64,000 bases of DNA from Coriaria nepalensis (Eukaryota > Streptophyta > Magnoliopsida > Cucurbitales > Coriariaceae), in assembly GCA_027186245.1 (NCBI GenBank), contig CP114487.1, positions 8,675,001-8,739,000 on the forward strand. The letters run 5' to 3'. Of this stretch, positions 10,428 through 23,708 are shown piece after piece. How positions within the stretch are numbered: position 1 is the stretch's first letter; each line of letters opens with the position of its first letter. The notes under the pieces are model-generated. The model ran no database searches and was not told the DNA's origin. It saw only the letters and a list, made by a program, of their open reading frames with translations. A program made the position numbers and the translations under genes.

Positions 10428-11990
10428 CGACCGGCAATGATTTTCAATCGCGATCGGTCCGTGATGTAAATATTATTTCTAATTTCAGCTCCTTTTTTTT
10501 CCCTTGAAAATGTTGATTTCGCTGTAAATTTTCCCCGCCTGTCGATGAACGTTGATCTTGATGTGCCTGTACTGGTATCTTTTCTTTCATTAAATAACAA
10601 CGTATCGAGCTTCAACATCTGATCTTCTGCTGCTGAGTTATGGCGATAATTTATTTTGATGTTGATTCTCCGTTTGGTAAGTAAAAAAAGAAAAAATTGG
10701 AGGAAAATTTGATTAGAAAATTAAATTTTATGTGCTGGAAATTAAAATGAGCTATAAAATTTATCTGAATGAACATTAAAAATTAAAACTTAAAATATAA
10801 TTTTTTTTAAATTAAAATTTTTATAATTATAATAAATATTTAAAACTTAAAATGAATTTATATTTCCTGATAGATTGATTCGTGAGGTAAGAAGAATAAA
10901 TTTTATATATTTCCATAATGATAATTTTTAATTTAATTTGATTTAATATATTGATTTACCTTAAATTTTTCCTTTTTCAAAATTTTTTCAAAAAACCTCA
11001 CAAATTTAAACTTCCGGTCAGTCTCCGTCACAGGCGCTGAAAAGCTTTGAAATGTGTCTGGTCAGTCTCCCAAATGGTCGGGCTGGCTGGCTGGCTGGCG
11101 TTTTGAAATATCTAATACGCATGTTGATAATGTACGACGATTTAAGAAAATAAATAAATATATTAAATTATGTAAGGATTTTATTTTTTTAATTAATTTT
11201 AAATAATTATAAAAAGTATTTTTATATATTTAAAAATTATATTTTAAGACGTTTATTTCAATAAATATAGGATTATCGGGTTTTGAGATATCTTATAAGA
11301 CGTTTATTTCAATAAATACAGTACATGAAAATTATTCATTAAATTTGTTATGCCGAGTCACTTATCTTACAGAGGTTTTCCTTACCACATTATTTCTTAA
11401 TGTAAATTTTTAGTCATATCATGATGATATATTATCATCAACATTTTGCTGCATGATGCAAAATCCGAGGAAGGAAGTAAATGCAGTGAGTGTTGAAGGA
11501 GGCAGACTAATTTGGTGATACTGTGACCTTGCACTTCATGGATCGCTATGGACTTGTTCTAAAAATTCAGATCTTCATTTTTTTGTCACTTATAAAGTAT
11601 TATATTGATCATAAATTATAAATATAACAAATGAAGAATAATTTAAATAAAATTACTAAATTGTATCATTACAATTTATAACAAAATAATCAAGAATATC
11701 ATAAATTATCAAATCATATCATCAAAATTTATAACCAAACAATAAAAAATATCGTAAATTATCAAATCATATTATCGAAGTATCAAAATAGACATTATAA
11801 GCATACAAAGCATAATAGATCTTCGAGATGTTCGATACCTAGAATCAAAATATCAAACTGTATCGACATATGATCTTGAATCTGTAAAATTTCAAATGCC
11901 TTATAATCAATTAGGTTATTATAAATTGAAATAATTATGAATAAATTAGGAATTGAATATACCATCATCTTCATTGAAGTCTTCTAAAGC
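10428..11990. other. AT-rich intergenic DNA with short tandem repeats
   Basis: No gene is supported. Contents: 3' UTR of the small gene to about 10620, a (GGCT)n tract near 11083-11100 beside a repeated GGTCAGTCTC word, a direct repeat of AAGACGTTTATTTCAATAAA at about 11247 and 11298, and a roughly 52-bp tandem repeat at 11661-11780 (listed separately). Confidence 0.6.
11661..11780. repeat. Imperfect tandem repeat, unit about 52 bp, two copies plus part
   Basis: Copies begin at 11661, 11713 and 11766. The second copy reads ATCATATCATCAAAATTTAT and onward, ending TAAATTATCAA; the first diverges by several substitutions; the third stops after about 15 bp. It sits a few hundred bases outside the 3' side of the hAT relic. 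Confidence 0.7.
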
Positions 11991-11999
11991 ATCCACAAT

Positions 12000-13870
12000 A
12001 CCAACTAAAGTGAATGATAAGCCAACGATCTAACTTTACACACACACACAAGCAACTTGACCGTAGATGGCTTCAATTTGCTATGAAAGTAGGTAATCGT
12101 ATGACCACTTATGCAAACAGTTGATTCCAAAGCAATAGTAGAAACCGGTATGACAATGATATCCCGAGCAATCAATGCTAGTATGAGATACTTATAACTA
12201 TTCAACTTCCACCACTTTAAGATATCAAAGCCCGCAAAATTTGAAACACAACTATCAATTTTCAAATATTGCTTTTTCTTTGAAGCCTATCGATTGTCAC
12301 TATTGTCCCTGCATAAACGGTTAAAGAAGGTCATCTCAATCTCATTAGGAGCACTAAGCAAAGATGGATGGTGAGAAGACTCTACATGTATATGTGTCGG
12401 TGCAAACTATGATTGTGCACTTGAAGCAGTAGAGTAGAAATCATATAAATTCTCAAACAAACTCAGCGTAGCTGTTACAAAAGTAATAGCTTCTCCCTGT
12501 AAGTCGGATTCCTCATAAATGGCTCAATAACAGAGCTAGTACTAAGCATTTTACACCTCAGATCCAACAACATCGCAACACAAGCTAATAGGTTCATGTT
12601 TACCTTTTTTCCGCAAATACTTATTGATCTTATTTGCCATCAATGTTGTCACAATAACTAAATGAAGTTGATTTCCCATAATTTTTTTTTACCAAGTTCA
12701 TGATAAAGAATATCTACTCCAATATATATGGATAATATGATATAATGTACCAAACAACTTTTCTGTGGCATTCAAAAAGAACTTCAAAAATGATAAGTAT
12801 GAATCTACCTCTTCGCAATCAACATGTCGAGGGGGGCTTAGGCATGCGATCTTTTTTATGCACCCTACACTAATAAAAATATATGTTATCTACAGTTATT
12901 GAAAATAAATAATTGGTCAAGAAAATTTTAAAACTAACTAACAATGTAAATGAAAATACAAATACCTTGAAATTACATTATGATACGAAGAAGTTTTTCA
13001 AATCATGATATATGTGAAATTCCACCGAGTATCCTTCCATATCTTCATGTCAAAAACCATGTCTTCTCTTTCACAACACCTCTTTAAGATACTCTCGTAT
13101 AGGCGATAATCGAATATATTTTATAACTCAGTGAATCTTTTCAATTGACTCACTTGACAGTGATAAACTTTCTTTGACAATAAGATTTATAGTGTGACAA
13201 GTACACCTACAATGACATAAAAGTAATTGATTAGTAAGCATAATCATAAATTGAGCCATTGAGGTAGTCTTGACTAAGTATTGAACACATGCCTAAATTG
13301 CAAGTAATCTTCTCTAAATAACAATTTATCTTGCCAAAGCGAGCTCTTCAAGTACTCAATGCTAGTGCTATTTGTCGAGGTATTTTCCACTATCATGCAA
13401 CTGAGACAGGAAATACCCCACTCATAAATAGTTATGTCTAAAGTTTCTCTAACCGTCTCTCCTTTATGATCATCGATTGTCTTAAAAGCAATCACAAGTT
13501 TCTTGATTTTCCATAATTTATTTATTTAGTGCACCGTAACATACATATAGTTCATATTTTGAACCGAGATGCAGATGTCAGTGGTGAGAGAGATCCGACA
13601 ATCGATCTCCTTGAAAACTCTTTTCAACTTCATTTTATCGAATCCAAAGAGTTTTATCGCATCAGTGTAATAGTGAAACATGTTGACACTGGGACACGCG
13701 GATCAATTAAGTAGATTATCTCTTTGGATAAATAGTGTTCAACAATGTTAAATGATTGCTTCATCCTAATCATCCACCGAACAATGCCCGCTCTGATGGC
13801 ATTATCATTAAACCTAAATAAAACTTTTAGAAGACATAAATTAATAAGATAAAGTAGCACTTAAATAATT
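12000..13870 (-). pseudogene. hAT-family (Ac/Tam3-like) transposase relic
   Basis: Read on the minus strand, patches in several frames follow the order of a plant hAT transposase. Near 13860-13655 is a VRWMI..QSFNIVE segment; about 13500-13400 gives DHKGETV..L...EWGI and a VENTS segment corresponding to the family motif around the catalytic core; about 13215-13150 gives RCTCHTINLIVKESL, the conserved Cys/His (RCxxH.LNL) block; 12265-12010 gives FDILKWWKLNS, ARDIIVIPVSTIALES, the C-terminal dimerisation domain. Stops and frameshifts break it, so no active transposase is made. Terminal inverted repeats and the 8-bp target duplication were not found. Assignment to hAT is firm; exact ends are not. 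Confidence 0.85.
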
Positions 13871-14995
13871 AAATTAGTAAATTGAAATTTTCCATTACTT
13901 CCATTGCTTTTACTTATAGAATTCGATTGCACAAATAATAAGATCCGATCGATCCAATTTTTCTTCATAATAATGAGATCTAATTGAAATTAAAAAAAAA
14001 AGCTGAAGATAAGACCTCCATTTAAGGGATCTTTAAATTTTTATTATTTATTTATTTTGGTTCAATTAGAACTGAATTTTTTCGAAGAAAAATCGGATTG
14101 ATTAAATCACTTTCATCCTGAAAGATTGGATTAAGTTCTTATGAAAAATCATACTGAGAAAATTTGAATACTTAAGAAAGAAATCGGATCGCCCTATCGA
14201 TCTCTCACTAAATAGTTGGATCATTTTGATCCTTTTTTTCTTCTAATAATGACCGACTAACTTCGTTAGAAATAATAATCCATTTTAACCATAAATTATA
14301 TCAAATATTTTCTTCACTTAGCGGAATATTACAGAAGAAAGTCAAAGTGAAGCTACCTTCAAACGCCAACCTGTGACTACTAATACGACTGGGGGGGTCA
14401 CGGGCCTTGGTAAATGTCCATTTTATGTCTTGTGACATATCTGTCTCCCTCTGCCTGCTTCATTCTTGAACACGTGGATAATGATTTCTTTACTTTCAAG
14501 AGCTGCATTCAATTCAGACTTAGTGCTGGGTCCATACCCCAAAATAAAAAAGAAAAAGAAAAAAAGGGTCTTGAATTTTGGTACATGATTCCAAAAGTTA
14601 CAAAAAGAGAAGGTTAAAGAAAATTCTTGGGATCACTAATAAGTTAAGATCATGAACAAGAATATCGTACTTTATCAAAGGGTAATGAACTGTGAGTTGG
14701 GTTTTATTTCTCATTTGTCAAAAAAAAAAAAAAAAAAAAAAAAAGTTGAAAGTAGGAGCCATGAGCCAAAAGAAAGCACAAGGGTCTGTATTTTGTATCC
14801 CCATGTGCAGCAAAGTTAGCCGCCCCTTAAAAAATAAAACCAACTCTAATCTATTTAGAGTACCTAAATCTTTTAAGAAGTTCTCATCAAATAAATATCA
14901 TCACATGTCCAACTTTAGTTTGGTTAATATAATATGAATTTGAAAATTTTTAAAATATATATTTAAAGTAGATTGATTAATTTTATATTATTATA

Positions 14996-15031
<36 letters not shown>

Positions 15032-15553
15032 GATAAATAAATGAATATTTAAAAATTTGAAACTATAAACAATTCAATGTTTCTCAAATTCCGAGGATAA
15101 CACACGAGCACACCCAATACTGATGTAAGCTATGTGAATTGATAATTTTTAATTAGTCCGTAGTTTGATTAATTAAGCACAGAATGTAATTTGCTGAATC
15201 ACTTATACATGAGTTACCCTCTTGACAAGAATATTTCCATTCACTTCCAGACAGAAAGCGACAGATTCACGGGCACAACCAAACCAAAAAACCAAAAAAC
15301 AACATCAAAAAGTGCAATATTTTTCGTTTTCACAAGAAATTAGAAATTGTACACAAATTAAAAGTAAAAATAAAAAATAAAAAATAAAAAATAAAATCTC
15401 GTGGCTTACATTTGTCATAATTAAATTCCCATTCTCAAAATGGATGTCAACCCGTGACCTCTATTTCACTTTCATTCATTCTTAACTTAGACAACATCCC
15501 TTTCTACCTAATCTAAACTAACTGTTCAGTTCAATGGCCGGTTTCATCAAGTT

Positions 15554-15599
<46 letters not shown>

Positions 15600-15852
15600 T
15601 TAGAATTATTATTAAATTTAATAATTAATGTATGACTTTTGATCAATCGTATTGCTTCAAAAATTTATATAAATAACATCCAATACCTCACATTACATTA
15701 CATATACACCTTTTCTGCTAAGTTTTTTAGAGTACAGAAGGTGAATTTAGCATATAAAGCCTCAACCTTTACATAGAGCAATTACAAATTCTAACTCTTA
15801 TATGCAGTCTCTATATATACAAACAGCTCTCCCCTTCTCATTCTTGTTCTAA
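13871..15852. other. AT-rich intergenic DNA upstream of the pectinesterase
   Basis: No gene is supported. It carries repeated GATCGAT/ATTGGATT-like words at 13920-14240, a poly(A) run at about 14720-14744, (TA)n microsatellites at about 15002-15027 and 15559-15590, and an (AAAAT)n tract near 15365-15393. A TATA element, CTATATATAC, lies at 15811-15820, about 33 bases upstream of the pectinesterase start codon, implying a short 5' leader. Confidence 0.6.
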
Positions 15853-18020
15853 ATGTCAAAATTACAACAAACTTTCAGCATTTCTAACATCAATATTGTT
15901 CATCTTGTTCTTATTCTTGTCCTCTTGCTCAATCCGACACGAACACAATGTCACACCAAGGGACTCCGACCCAGAAAATCTATTCCGAAAAGGCCACCGG
16001 AAATAAACACAACACAAACCCAGTTCGCAGAACAACAATTCATGAAGTGGGTCAAGTTTGTAGGAAGCTTAAAACACTCGGTATTCAAGACAGCTAAAAA
16101 CAAGGTCTTTCCCTCTTATTCTCTCACTGTCGATAAAAATCCAGTGGTCGGAGACTTCACGTCGATTCAAGATGCGATTGACTCTCTACCGTTTATCAAT
16201 CTTGTGAGAGTTGTGATCAAAGTGCATGCAGGAGTTTACACGTGAGTTCTTCTTGAGTTTGTCTTGTTTTCTTTACTTTTTAAAACTTGGATTTTTTATA
16301 TTTTCTTAGAAATTCAGATTTTTTATTGATAAATTTTCCAGAGAGAAGGTTACTATACCTACATTGAAATCATTTATAACAATAGAAGGGGCAGGAGCAG
16401 ATAAGACTATTGTTCAATGGGGAGACACTGCTCAAACACCTGGTCCTAAAGGGCTGCCCATGGGAACCTACAGTTCAGCCACTTTTGCCGTTAATGCCCC
16501 TTATTTCTTTGCCAAGAACATAACCTTCAAGGTAACAAGTAATTACTTTTACGTTGTCTGATATATATGGTACTGAAATTTATATTCTAATTTAAATCTT
16601 GGGTCAAGTATGTGTCTTACAATTTCAATGTAAATGGGCTGGGTTATATCTGCCCATTTGTCCATTTCCTAGCCCTTTCAAACATACAGTTGGTTTGTAG
16701 AATAGTGGTTTTGCTGAATCTTATTTAGTTTTGAACTTTTAAAAAATTATTTCATATTGTACGTTAATTCGATTCATTCTAATTATGAAAGCAACAGTGC
16801 AGAACACGACTCCTTTGCCAGCTCCAGGAGCTCAGGGAAAGCAAGCAGTGGCGTTTAGGATATCAGCCGACACGGCTGCGTTCATAGGTTGCAAATTTTT
16901 AGGAGCACAAGACACATTATACGATCATTTGGGCCGACATTATTACAAGGACTGTTACATCGAAGGTTCGGTCGATTTCATATTCGGCAATGCTCTCTCT
17001 TTGTTCGAGGTAATTATTAATATAATTAATCAAATCACAAACATGATCATGCTCAAAACAAGATAGTAACTCTACATTCATGAACTCGAACCGTTCCATG
17101 ATTTCGGAATTTCATATATGATAGGGATGTCACGTACACGCGATAGCACAGTATACGGGGGCATTGACGGCACAGGGAAGGAGTAGTATGTTGGAGGACA
17201 CGGGATTTTCATTTGTGAACTGTAAGGTCACGGGCTCAGGAGCATTGTACCTAGGAAGGGCATGGGGACCCTTCTCTAGGGTAGTCTTTGCTTATACATA
17301 TATGGACAACATCATCCTCCCCAAAGGCTGGTATAACTGGGGTGACCCTAGCCGTGAGATGTAAGCATATCCCTCTCTCTCTCTCCCCCTCAATATTATT
17401 ATTATTATTATTTTTTGGGGGGTGAAAAATAGAATCGATGTCACCTTGATCAGGCCAATTTGATATGAGTCTAACTCTTATACCATTATATACTCTCCTT
17501 AGCTTTAGCTAGTGGAAGGGACGGTGACTTCTATATTGACATTATCTTTAGACACCCTTTTAGTACTATTCTCCCTATTTGCCCCCCCACCCCTCTTTGT
17601 CATGACTGCATAATTACGTGTAATGCACCACAAATGAGCCTTGAAATCAACTTTTGCATATCTATACGTCTATATTTTATATTTAGGAAGTAAGGGCGGC
17701 ATGAGGCCATATAGCATACACATGGGGTCTAAAAAGCCCTTGGCAGCCACCTAACAATAGAAGGGAACTTTTCTATTTGGCTGTTTTCTGGAACTGTGGG
17801 GCTTAATATGCGCATGCATTTTGTTTATTTTGTACTTATTCTCATACATACATATGTTTTCTTTTTGGGCAGGACTGTATTTTATGGGCAATATAAGTGC
17901 ACCGGAGAAGGAGCAAGCTTTGCAGGAAGGGTGTCATGGTCTAGGGAACTCACTGATGAAGAAGCCAAGCCTTTTCTTTCTCTATCTTTCATTGATGGCT
18001 CCGAATGGATCAAATTCTAA
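15853..18020 (+). CDS. PME53: Pectin methylesterase without pro-domain, PME53-like
   Basis: Secreted carbohydrate esterase (CE8) that removes methyl esters from cell-wall homogalacturonan. Exons: 15853-16241, 16342-16531, 16803-17009, 17125-17360, 17873-18020; total 1170 nt, 389 residues. The N-terminus has a hydrophobic secretion segment ([11 protein letters not shown], about residues 17-28). There is no PMEI inhibitor-like pro-region, so it is a short (type II) PME. Catalytic landmarks are present in order: GVYTEKV, the Gln of KQAVAFR, the Asp of QDTLYDH, the Asp of DFIFGN, and the Arg of YLGRAWGP. The stretch [20 protein letters not shown] and the ending [10 protein letters not shown] match what I recall of Arabidopsis PME53 (At5g19730). 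The ATG precedes the signal peptide and follows a close TATA box. All junctions keep frame; the gene looks intact. Confidence 0.93.
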
Positions 18021-18559
18021 TGATCAAACATTATCACCATCATGACTGTGTACCCATATTTCAACAAAGAGAAACATAAATTAAAGCATGATTAGTTTAG
18101 TGATAATTTTAAGGTATATATATATATTATACCTTACTAATTTAAAGACCAAGTTCAAAGCTGCTATCGTGCTAATAGACTCAAGTTAGTGAATAATAAT
18201 AATTCTTAGAGCAATAAATGGACAACTTGTACCAGAATTGGAGAAATTACAATAAACTCAAGTAAGTGAAAACAAGATTTTTACTTAGTTCAGACTTCAA
18301 TGTGAAGGTCCAACAATGGTGATGATTTTGTGTATTATGTTCTTTCAAAGAGTTTATAAGAAGATAATTACAAAAAAATTCATATGATTTCAAAACCTTT
18401 TCTGTTTCTCCCTGTTTCACTCTTTTCTTATTTTTTCTCTCCCTTTGGTTTCTCTAAATTTCCTTTTATATATTACCAAGGAAAGCTAACCCTAAATCCC
18501 AAATACCAAAAGCCCATGAGACTCTAAAGTCTATGACTCAACTTGAGTGAAGATACAGT
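18021..18559. other. Pectinesterase 3' flank
   Basis: No gene is visible. It contains the presumed 3' UTR, a short (TA)n tract at about 18115-18127 and ordinary AT-rich sequence up to the retrotransposon fragment. Confidence 0.5.
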
Positions 18560-19765
18560 CAGTCAAGAACTTTCATTTGTTCTACATAATCTGCATCAAT
18601 ATATCCCACAAGCTTAGCACCATCACCCTCTATTGTTTCTAGAGCAAACCAACATTTGAAGTGCTTTTGACATATTAAAGTACTCACTTCACTGCTTCCA
18701 TATGTTCCTTACCCGGATTAGATATAAACAGACTCAGAAGACTAGCTAAATAAGCTAGGTCTGACCTATGCAACCTATTGCATACATGAGACTTCTCAGA
18801 TACTAGCATAAGGTATCCTCCCTACGCTTTTCTTCTCAAATTCAATATTTTGAGATAATTGTATGGATAATTTGAAATGACTAACAAGTGGTGTTTGAAC
18901 TACTTTTATTTAGACATGCCAAATTTTTTGAAAACTTTTTAGAGATAACCACATTTAGACATATATAAAGTATCTTGCCTTCTATCCCCAATGATCTCAT
19001 CCCAAAATTTTCTTCGCTGCGCTTTCATTTCAATCTCAGTCCTTAGTTGTTGCTTTAACTTCCAAATTTTGTTCATATATTTTGATGTCATAAATATATC
19101 ATCGACATACAACAATAAATACAACCTAAGCCTTATTTAACCAACTTGAGATAAATACAAATATTTATAATAATCGCTCCATACAAACATGGTTTTCAAC
19201 ATGAATTCATCAAATCAAAAGTACCATTTTCCAAGGGGTTCTTTTAAACAATAAAGAGACTTTCCAAGAAGACGTAACTTCCCCTCATCTTCTTTTTGAT
19301 AAAGCCCTCCAGTTGGGCCATTGGGATTCTCTTCTCAAGATTTCCATGAAGAAATATTGTCTTCACATCCATATGAGCTCCAAGTCAAATTGAGTAACTA
19401 AGGCTACCAACACCTTAATGGGAGTGTACTTCACCATTGTCGAGTAAATCTCATTGAAATCCATGTCTTCACATTTTGTAAGACCTTTAGCAACAAACCT
19501 TAGTTTGCAAATATGAAAATGGAACCTCCCGTAGTATACAAAATAAACTTTTATGTTTTACGACTTCTCCAACATACCGATGCCTTCTTTTTCACTTGAA
19601 AATCCACTTACACTCCATTTTGACCTTTAGATTTCTCATCAAGTATCCATGTATCATTCACGTCGAGTGAGTCTATCTTATCCTTCATAACTTGCATCTA
19701 CCGCACCCTACCTTACTATTCATCGCCGCTACAAACTTTTTAGGCTCCGATCTATTCAAATATTC
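18560..19765 (-). mobile_element. Copia retrotransposon fragment: reverse transcriptase and start of RNase H (relic)
   Basis: On the minus strand, from high to low coordinate, patches read as copia RT: a C-K-W-I-F-K-like block near 19620, a DFNEIYS-like block near 19450, MDVKTIFLHGNLE near 19370, the catalytic LYVDDIF around 19100-19120, then LKQQLRTEIEMK. Further down, near 18730-18640, is a GKEHMEAVK-like RNase H segment and GDGAKLVGYIDADY. Stops and small indels interrupt every domain. Neither LTR, gag nor integrase was recognised, so the element is truncated at both ends. The order of motifs makes the copia call secure. Confidence 0.82.
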
Positions 19766-20184
19766 CATTGTGACAATGCATAGGATATTAAATCAGGAGA
19801 GGAAAACCTAATTTAGGTAATGTTACATGTATATATTCTCATATTTATACAACTTAGATTTAGCTTAGATGAATCTCTACATGCATGTAAAAATGAGGAT
19901 GCAGGGAGACATGTTGTTCTAGAGAAAAAATAAAATAAAAAATAATAACAAGGCGGTAGCATCATAAAGATGCTTGACTAGTTTACCCAAAACTCTTTAA
20001 AAAAAAATTGTACATAAAATTAAATGTATTTATGGTTTATAAAGGGTTTAGAATCAATCGCTGTGTTCGGATGGATATTAAAAGGTAGTATAATTATCTT
20101 GTAACTGATGAACGGTTGCTTTGGTAGAGAAAGAGTATAAATAGTAATTCATCTCATCAACTAAAGGTACACACGGAAAAATTG

Positions 20185-22180
20185 TTAAGATAATGAGTCA
20201 AGTTCGAGCCGACCGAGCTATAAGAAATTAGAGAAGAACATTAAAGGGAAAACAAAAATAAAGATATTATTTTCATTGCATAATTCTATCTTCTTACAAG
20301 TAAAATATATACTTACCATTACCATCACCATTACCATAGCTAACAAACTTAAAACTTCTTTATAATTCATGGAAATACGTTCCAAAAGCTCAAGCCATTG
20401 AACGCCTAAGACAACATCGACCCCTCTAAGTTGAAGAAGGTACAAATCAATGGGAAACATTTGACCATCTAAGTCAATATGTGCATTCGGACAATAACTC
20501 TCATAATAGAGTTTCTCACCATTACCCACAAAAAATTGAAAACGAGGAGAAGGACTAGTAGGAAGCATAAAAAATTTGGCCACCCATTCTTGAATAAAAT
20601 TATGGGTACTCCCTATGTCCATCTAAGTTTAAACTAGTAACCTCCCAATGACCCCATAAACTGAAGAGTCTTATGACATAATTGATCGACCATTGCATGG
20701 AAACTAATTTTTGGAATCTCGGTTTCTTGAGAAGCCTCAATCGAATTATCACCAGCCAAATTCACCATTTAGTGACTAGTATCCTCATCATCATCTCCAT
20801 ACTAAAAAAAAATCCCATTATATTTAAGGCCGGAACAAATTTTTCTCACAATTACAACATAACCATTTTTCTCACAATTATAACATATCGGAAGTGATTA
20901 TTTTTTTAATAATAGGCAAAGCTGATTTTGTAGATCCAATCGAATTAGAAGTTGCAACAGAATGAGTAGGAAAAATAGGAAGTGAAGATATAGATTTTCC
21001 TAGAAGTGAAGATCTGGAATTCCAAGTTTGGTAAACCTATTGATTGGTAGAAGGCTTCAAGTCGACAAATTTGTCATCGTAGAGGTGAGAAATACTCTAG
21101 CTTGCACAAGTCTAAGAGGTTTGAACACTTTAACTTCCTTCCGTAAATCATTTTTCAACCCAGAAATTAAACAACTCACAAGCACTTGTTCAGGAACATT
21201 CGAAATCTTGTTTAATAATTGTTCAAATTGATGTTGAAATTCAGAAAGTGAACCGGTTTGCAACAACTTACTATGCTTATTAAAATGATTTTCATAATCC
21301 GATAGACCAAAATGTTGTTTAAGGGTATGAAGAAAAGTCGACCAAATAGTGATGAGCCGGTTCTTATTCATCCAATTGTACCAACCAAGTGTGTCATCAT
21401 TTAAGTGGAAAGAGGTGATCGTCAATTGTTACGGGTCCAATAAATGATAATAGTCAAAGTAAAGTTGAATCCAAGAAATCCAAGCCGACAGATTATCATC
21501 GAAAAAATGCAGCACATCGAGATACATTGTCTTCTTGGTAGGAGATTGACCCACATACATATTTGTTTGCGGAAGGGGTGGTTGTTGTAATGGTGGTGGC
21601 GACAGATCAGGTGCTGGCTGGAAGTGGGGCTGTTGGAAGTTCGTGCTGGAAATAATATCGGTTGCGGTAGTGTGGATGGAAATCTGGGCGGAAAGGACTG
21701 CTGCATAGGCGGTGGTTACGGAAAAGGCACGGCCAGTGGTGCCGACAGAGCGGCCAATGGCATCGATAAAGCAATTGGCGGAGAGGTGGCATGCTGGAAG
21801 CATTGCTCCACCTTACTGCTAATGGCTTGGAGACTTATTGTGAGGTCCTGAATGGAAGAAGCAAGATTCTCAATTATCTCAAATTGGTAAGCGAACTTTT
21901 TGGATTAGGTTCCTTGAAGTTCTTGGATATGTGAGATAGCTTCCTCTATACGTGCTTGAAGAGTGCCTTTTGCCATGGATTGACTACAGCAAGCAAAACC
22001 TGTGAGCAACAATATTAAGATGATGAGCAAAATTCGAACAGTTAAGCTCCAAAAAATTAGAGAGGAAGATTAGAAGGAAAACAAAGATAAAGAAAATATT
22101 ATTTTCTTTGCATAATTTATATTTTCTTACAAGCAAAAATATAGTCACTATTGCCGCGGGTAACAAACTTCAAACTTCTC
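20185..22180 (-). mobile_element. Gypsy (Ty3) retrotransposon relic: LTR part, gag, zinc knuckle and protease, pol deleted
   Basis: Minus strand. A gag start ATG lies at 21976-21974 (MAKGTLQAR). Proline/leucine-rich gag follows, then a capsid-type block at 21425-21057 (TLGWYNWM, SEFQHQFEQLLNK, LVSCLISGLK). A degenerate CxxC zinc knuckle near 20850 is itself partly duplicated in tandem. An aspartic protease at 20622-20350 has DIGSTHNFI as active site, FFVGNGE, and VDVVLGVQWL. Sequence at about 20190-20358 is a diverged direct copy of 22015-22175, as expected for the two LTRs. RT, RNase H and integrase are absent: protease runs straight into LTR-like sequence. Several stops break gag. Confidence 0.78.
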
Positions 22181-23708
22181 TCTCACACCCTCATCCACGG
22201 CACTATGTAAAAGAGCACTAACAAAACTCTCACTAATATTCATTTTTTCTCTCACTTGGCTTGTACATGTAGCTACATGTAGTTCTATCCGCAACCCACT
22301 AGGCTACACGTAGTCTTCAAAGTGCTTTGGGGCCTTGCCAACTCTTTTGGGCCGAAAGCTTGTGGATCCTTGATCATCTTCAAAACAAAAATAGTATTCT
22401 AATACTCCTAACTCTTGTCCTCTTCAAATTCTGATTTGATTGTGGGGGAAAATCGCTGGTGTTAACCCGGGCCATATCTTCTTTATTTTCTTTCGGTAGA
22501 TGCATTGAATCGCAGACATATTGTTGAAGGAGATGTGGTTTCTTGCATCAATAGAAGAGGTTCATCGTTATGTACTTTACTTTTATCTTTTCCATCAGGT
22601 GCATAATAATACTGGGCTCATTATTGAACTTTTCTCAAATTTTGGGTCGTCGTAACAGCTTTGGATCAAGAGAGAAATCACATATAATTTTATCATCTCA
22701 TTTTATAAGGCCCCGATCCGTATGCCTAAGTTTGATGTTTACTTATTGCCTACGGATCTGGGCCTTATCTCTCAGCTTGGATCTTAAGTTATTGGTCCAA
22801 AAACATTGTGATGATCACGAGTCAGACCATCACTCATCCGAAAAACGAAAAAAAAAAAAAAGAAAAAAAAAAAGAAGAGAGAAATATCAGGCACAAGATG
22901 AGAGAAATACATTTAAGAATAAGAAGAAGGAGAAAAAGACATTGTGACATAAGGAACAAAACATCTCATTCTCCACTCTCTAAACAAACAAAAACGGATT
23001 GTCTTTAGATGATTAATAGTTTATCAGGTTGATGGGTGGGTTCTAAATTTCATAGGGCATAGTTAGAAAATAATGCATAAAGAATTAGTGTGGTTTCATA
23101 GTATTTCGTCGACCTTTTGGTTTAACAATGAATGCAATATACGACATATATTTACTATTTACATGTTCATGATCATATATAGCTGATAACCATCAAATGC
23201 ACTTGTAAATGCTTAAACATTGATTTAGATACATGAATTATATATAGTTGTTGTATACATCTTCTAAAATTTTTAAGTTTTTCTATTAAGCCACATTAAA
23301 ATTAACTTGATTTCTAAAATCAATATGATAACCTGAATCCGGATCGAAGAAAGTAAATACTCCAAAAATAATCGAGAATTTCTCGAAGTAATTTAATCAT
23401 ATGAACATCTTGATTTAGCTTTTTTGTGTTAAGTACACATCCTTTTATATTTGTTATTGATATCATACTTCCATAACCTTACAGGTGAGGAAGATTTAAC
23501 ATTTCTTGACCGCTCAAAGTTTTAAGATTATATGCAATCTAAAATGTAATGGGGAACAAGATCATAGAGCAACATTAAACTAGGCTAAAGGTCCCATATG
23601 TCAACTCGAAATGGGGAAAAGAATGATGGGAGCAAATTGTAAGCATTAGCCAACATGTTGAAAATAATGAAAATCTTTCCACACGGATCAGACCGTGATA
23701 GTTAAAAA
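22181..23708. other. Probable remaining gypsy LTR, then AT-rich DNA up to the copia element
   Basis: About 22180-22450 continues the LTR-like side of the gypsy relic (on the minus strand) and includes a short ACATGTAGCTACATGTAG palindromic stretch near 22265. From 22450 onward I recognise nothing; a poly(A)/(AAAG)-rich tract at 22845-22875 produces spurious lysine-rich reading frames. No gene is supported. Confidence 0.4.

Noticed and set aside
10070..10618. Two minus-strand frames of 78 and 95 residues
   Set aside because: Both are antisense shadows of the small plus-strand gene at 10191-10427 and its flanks.
13529..13714. 61-residue plus-strand frame
   Set aside because: It lies antisense to the hAT relic and has no likeness of its own.
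22570..23008. 125- and 66-residue plus-strand frames rich in Lys/Arg
   Set aside because: The basic ends come from an A-rich tract; no start context or family match.
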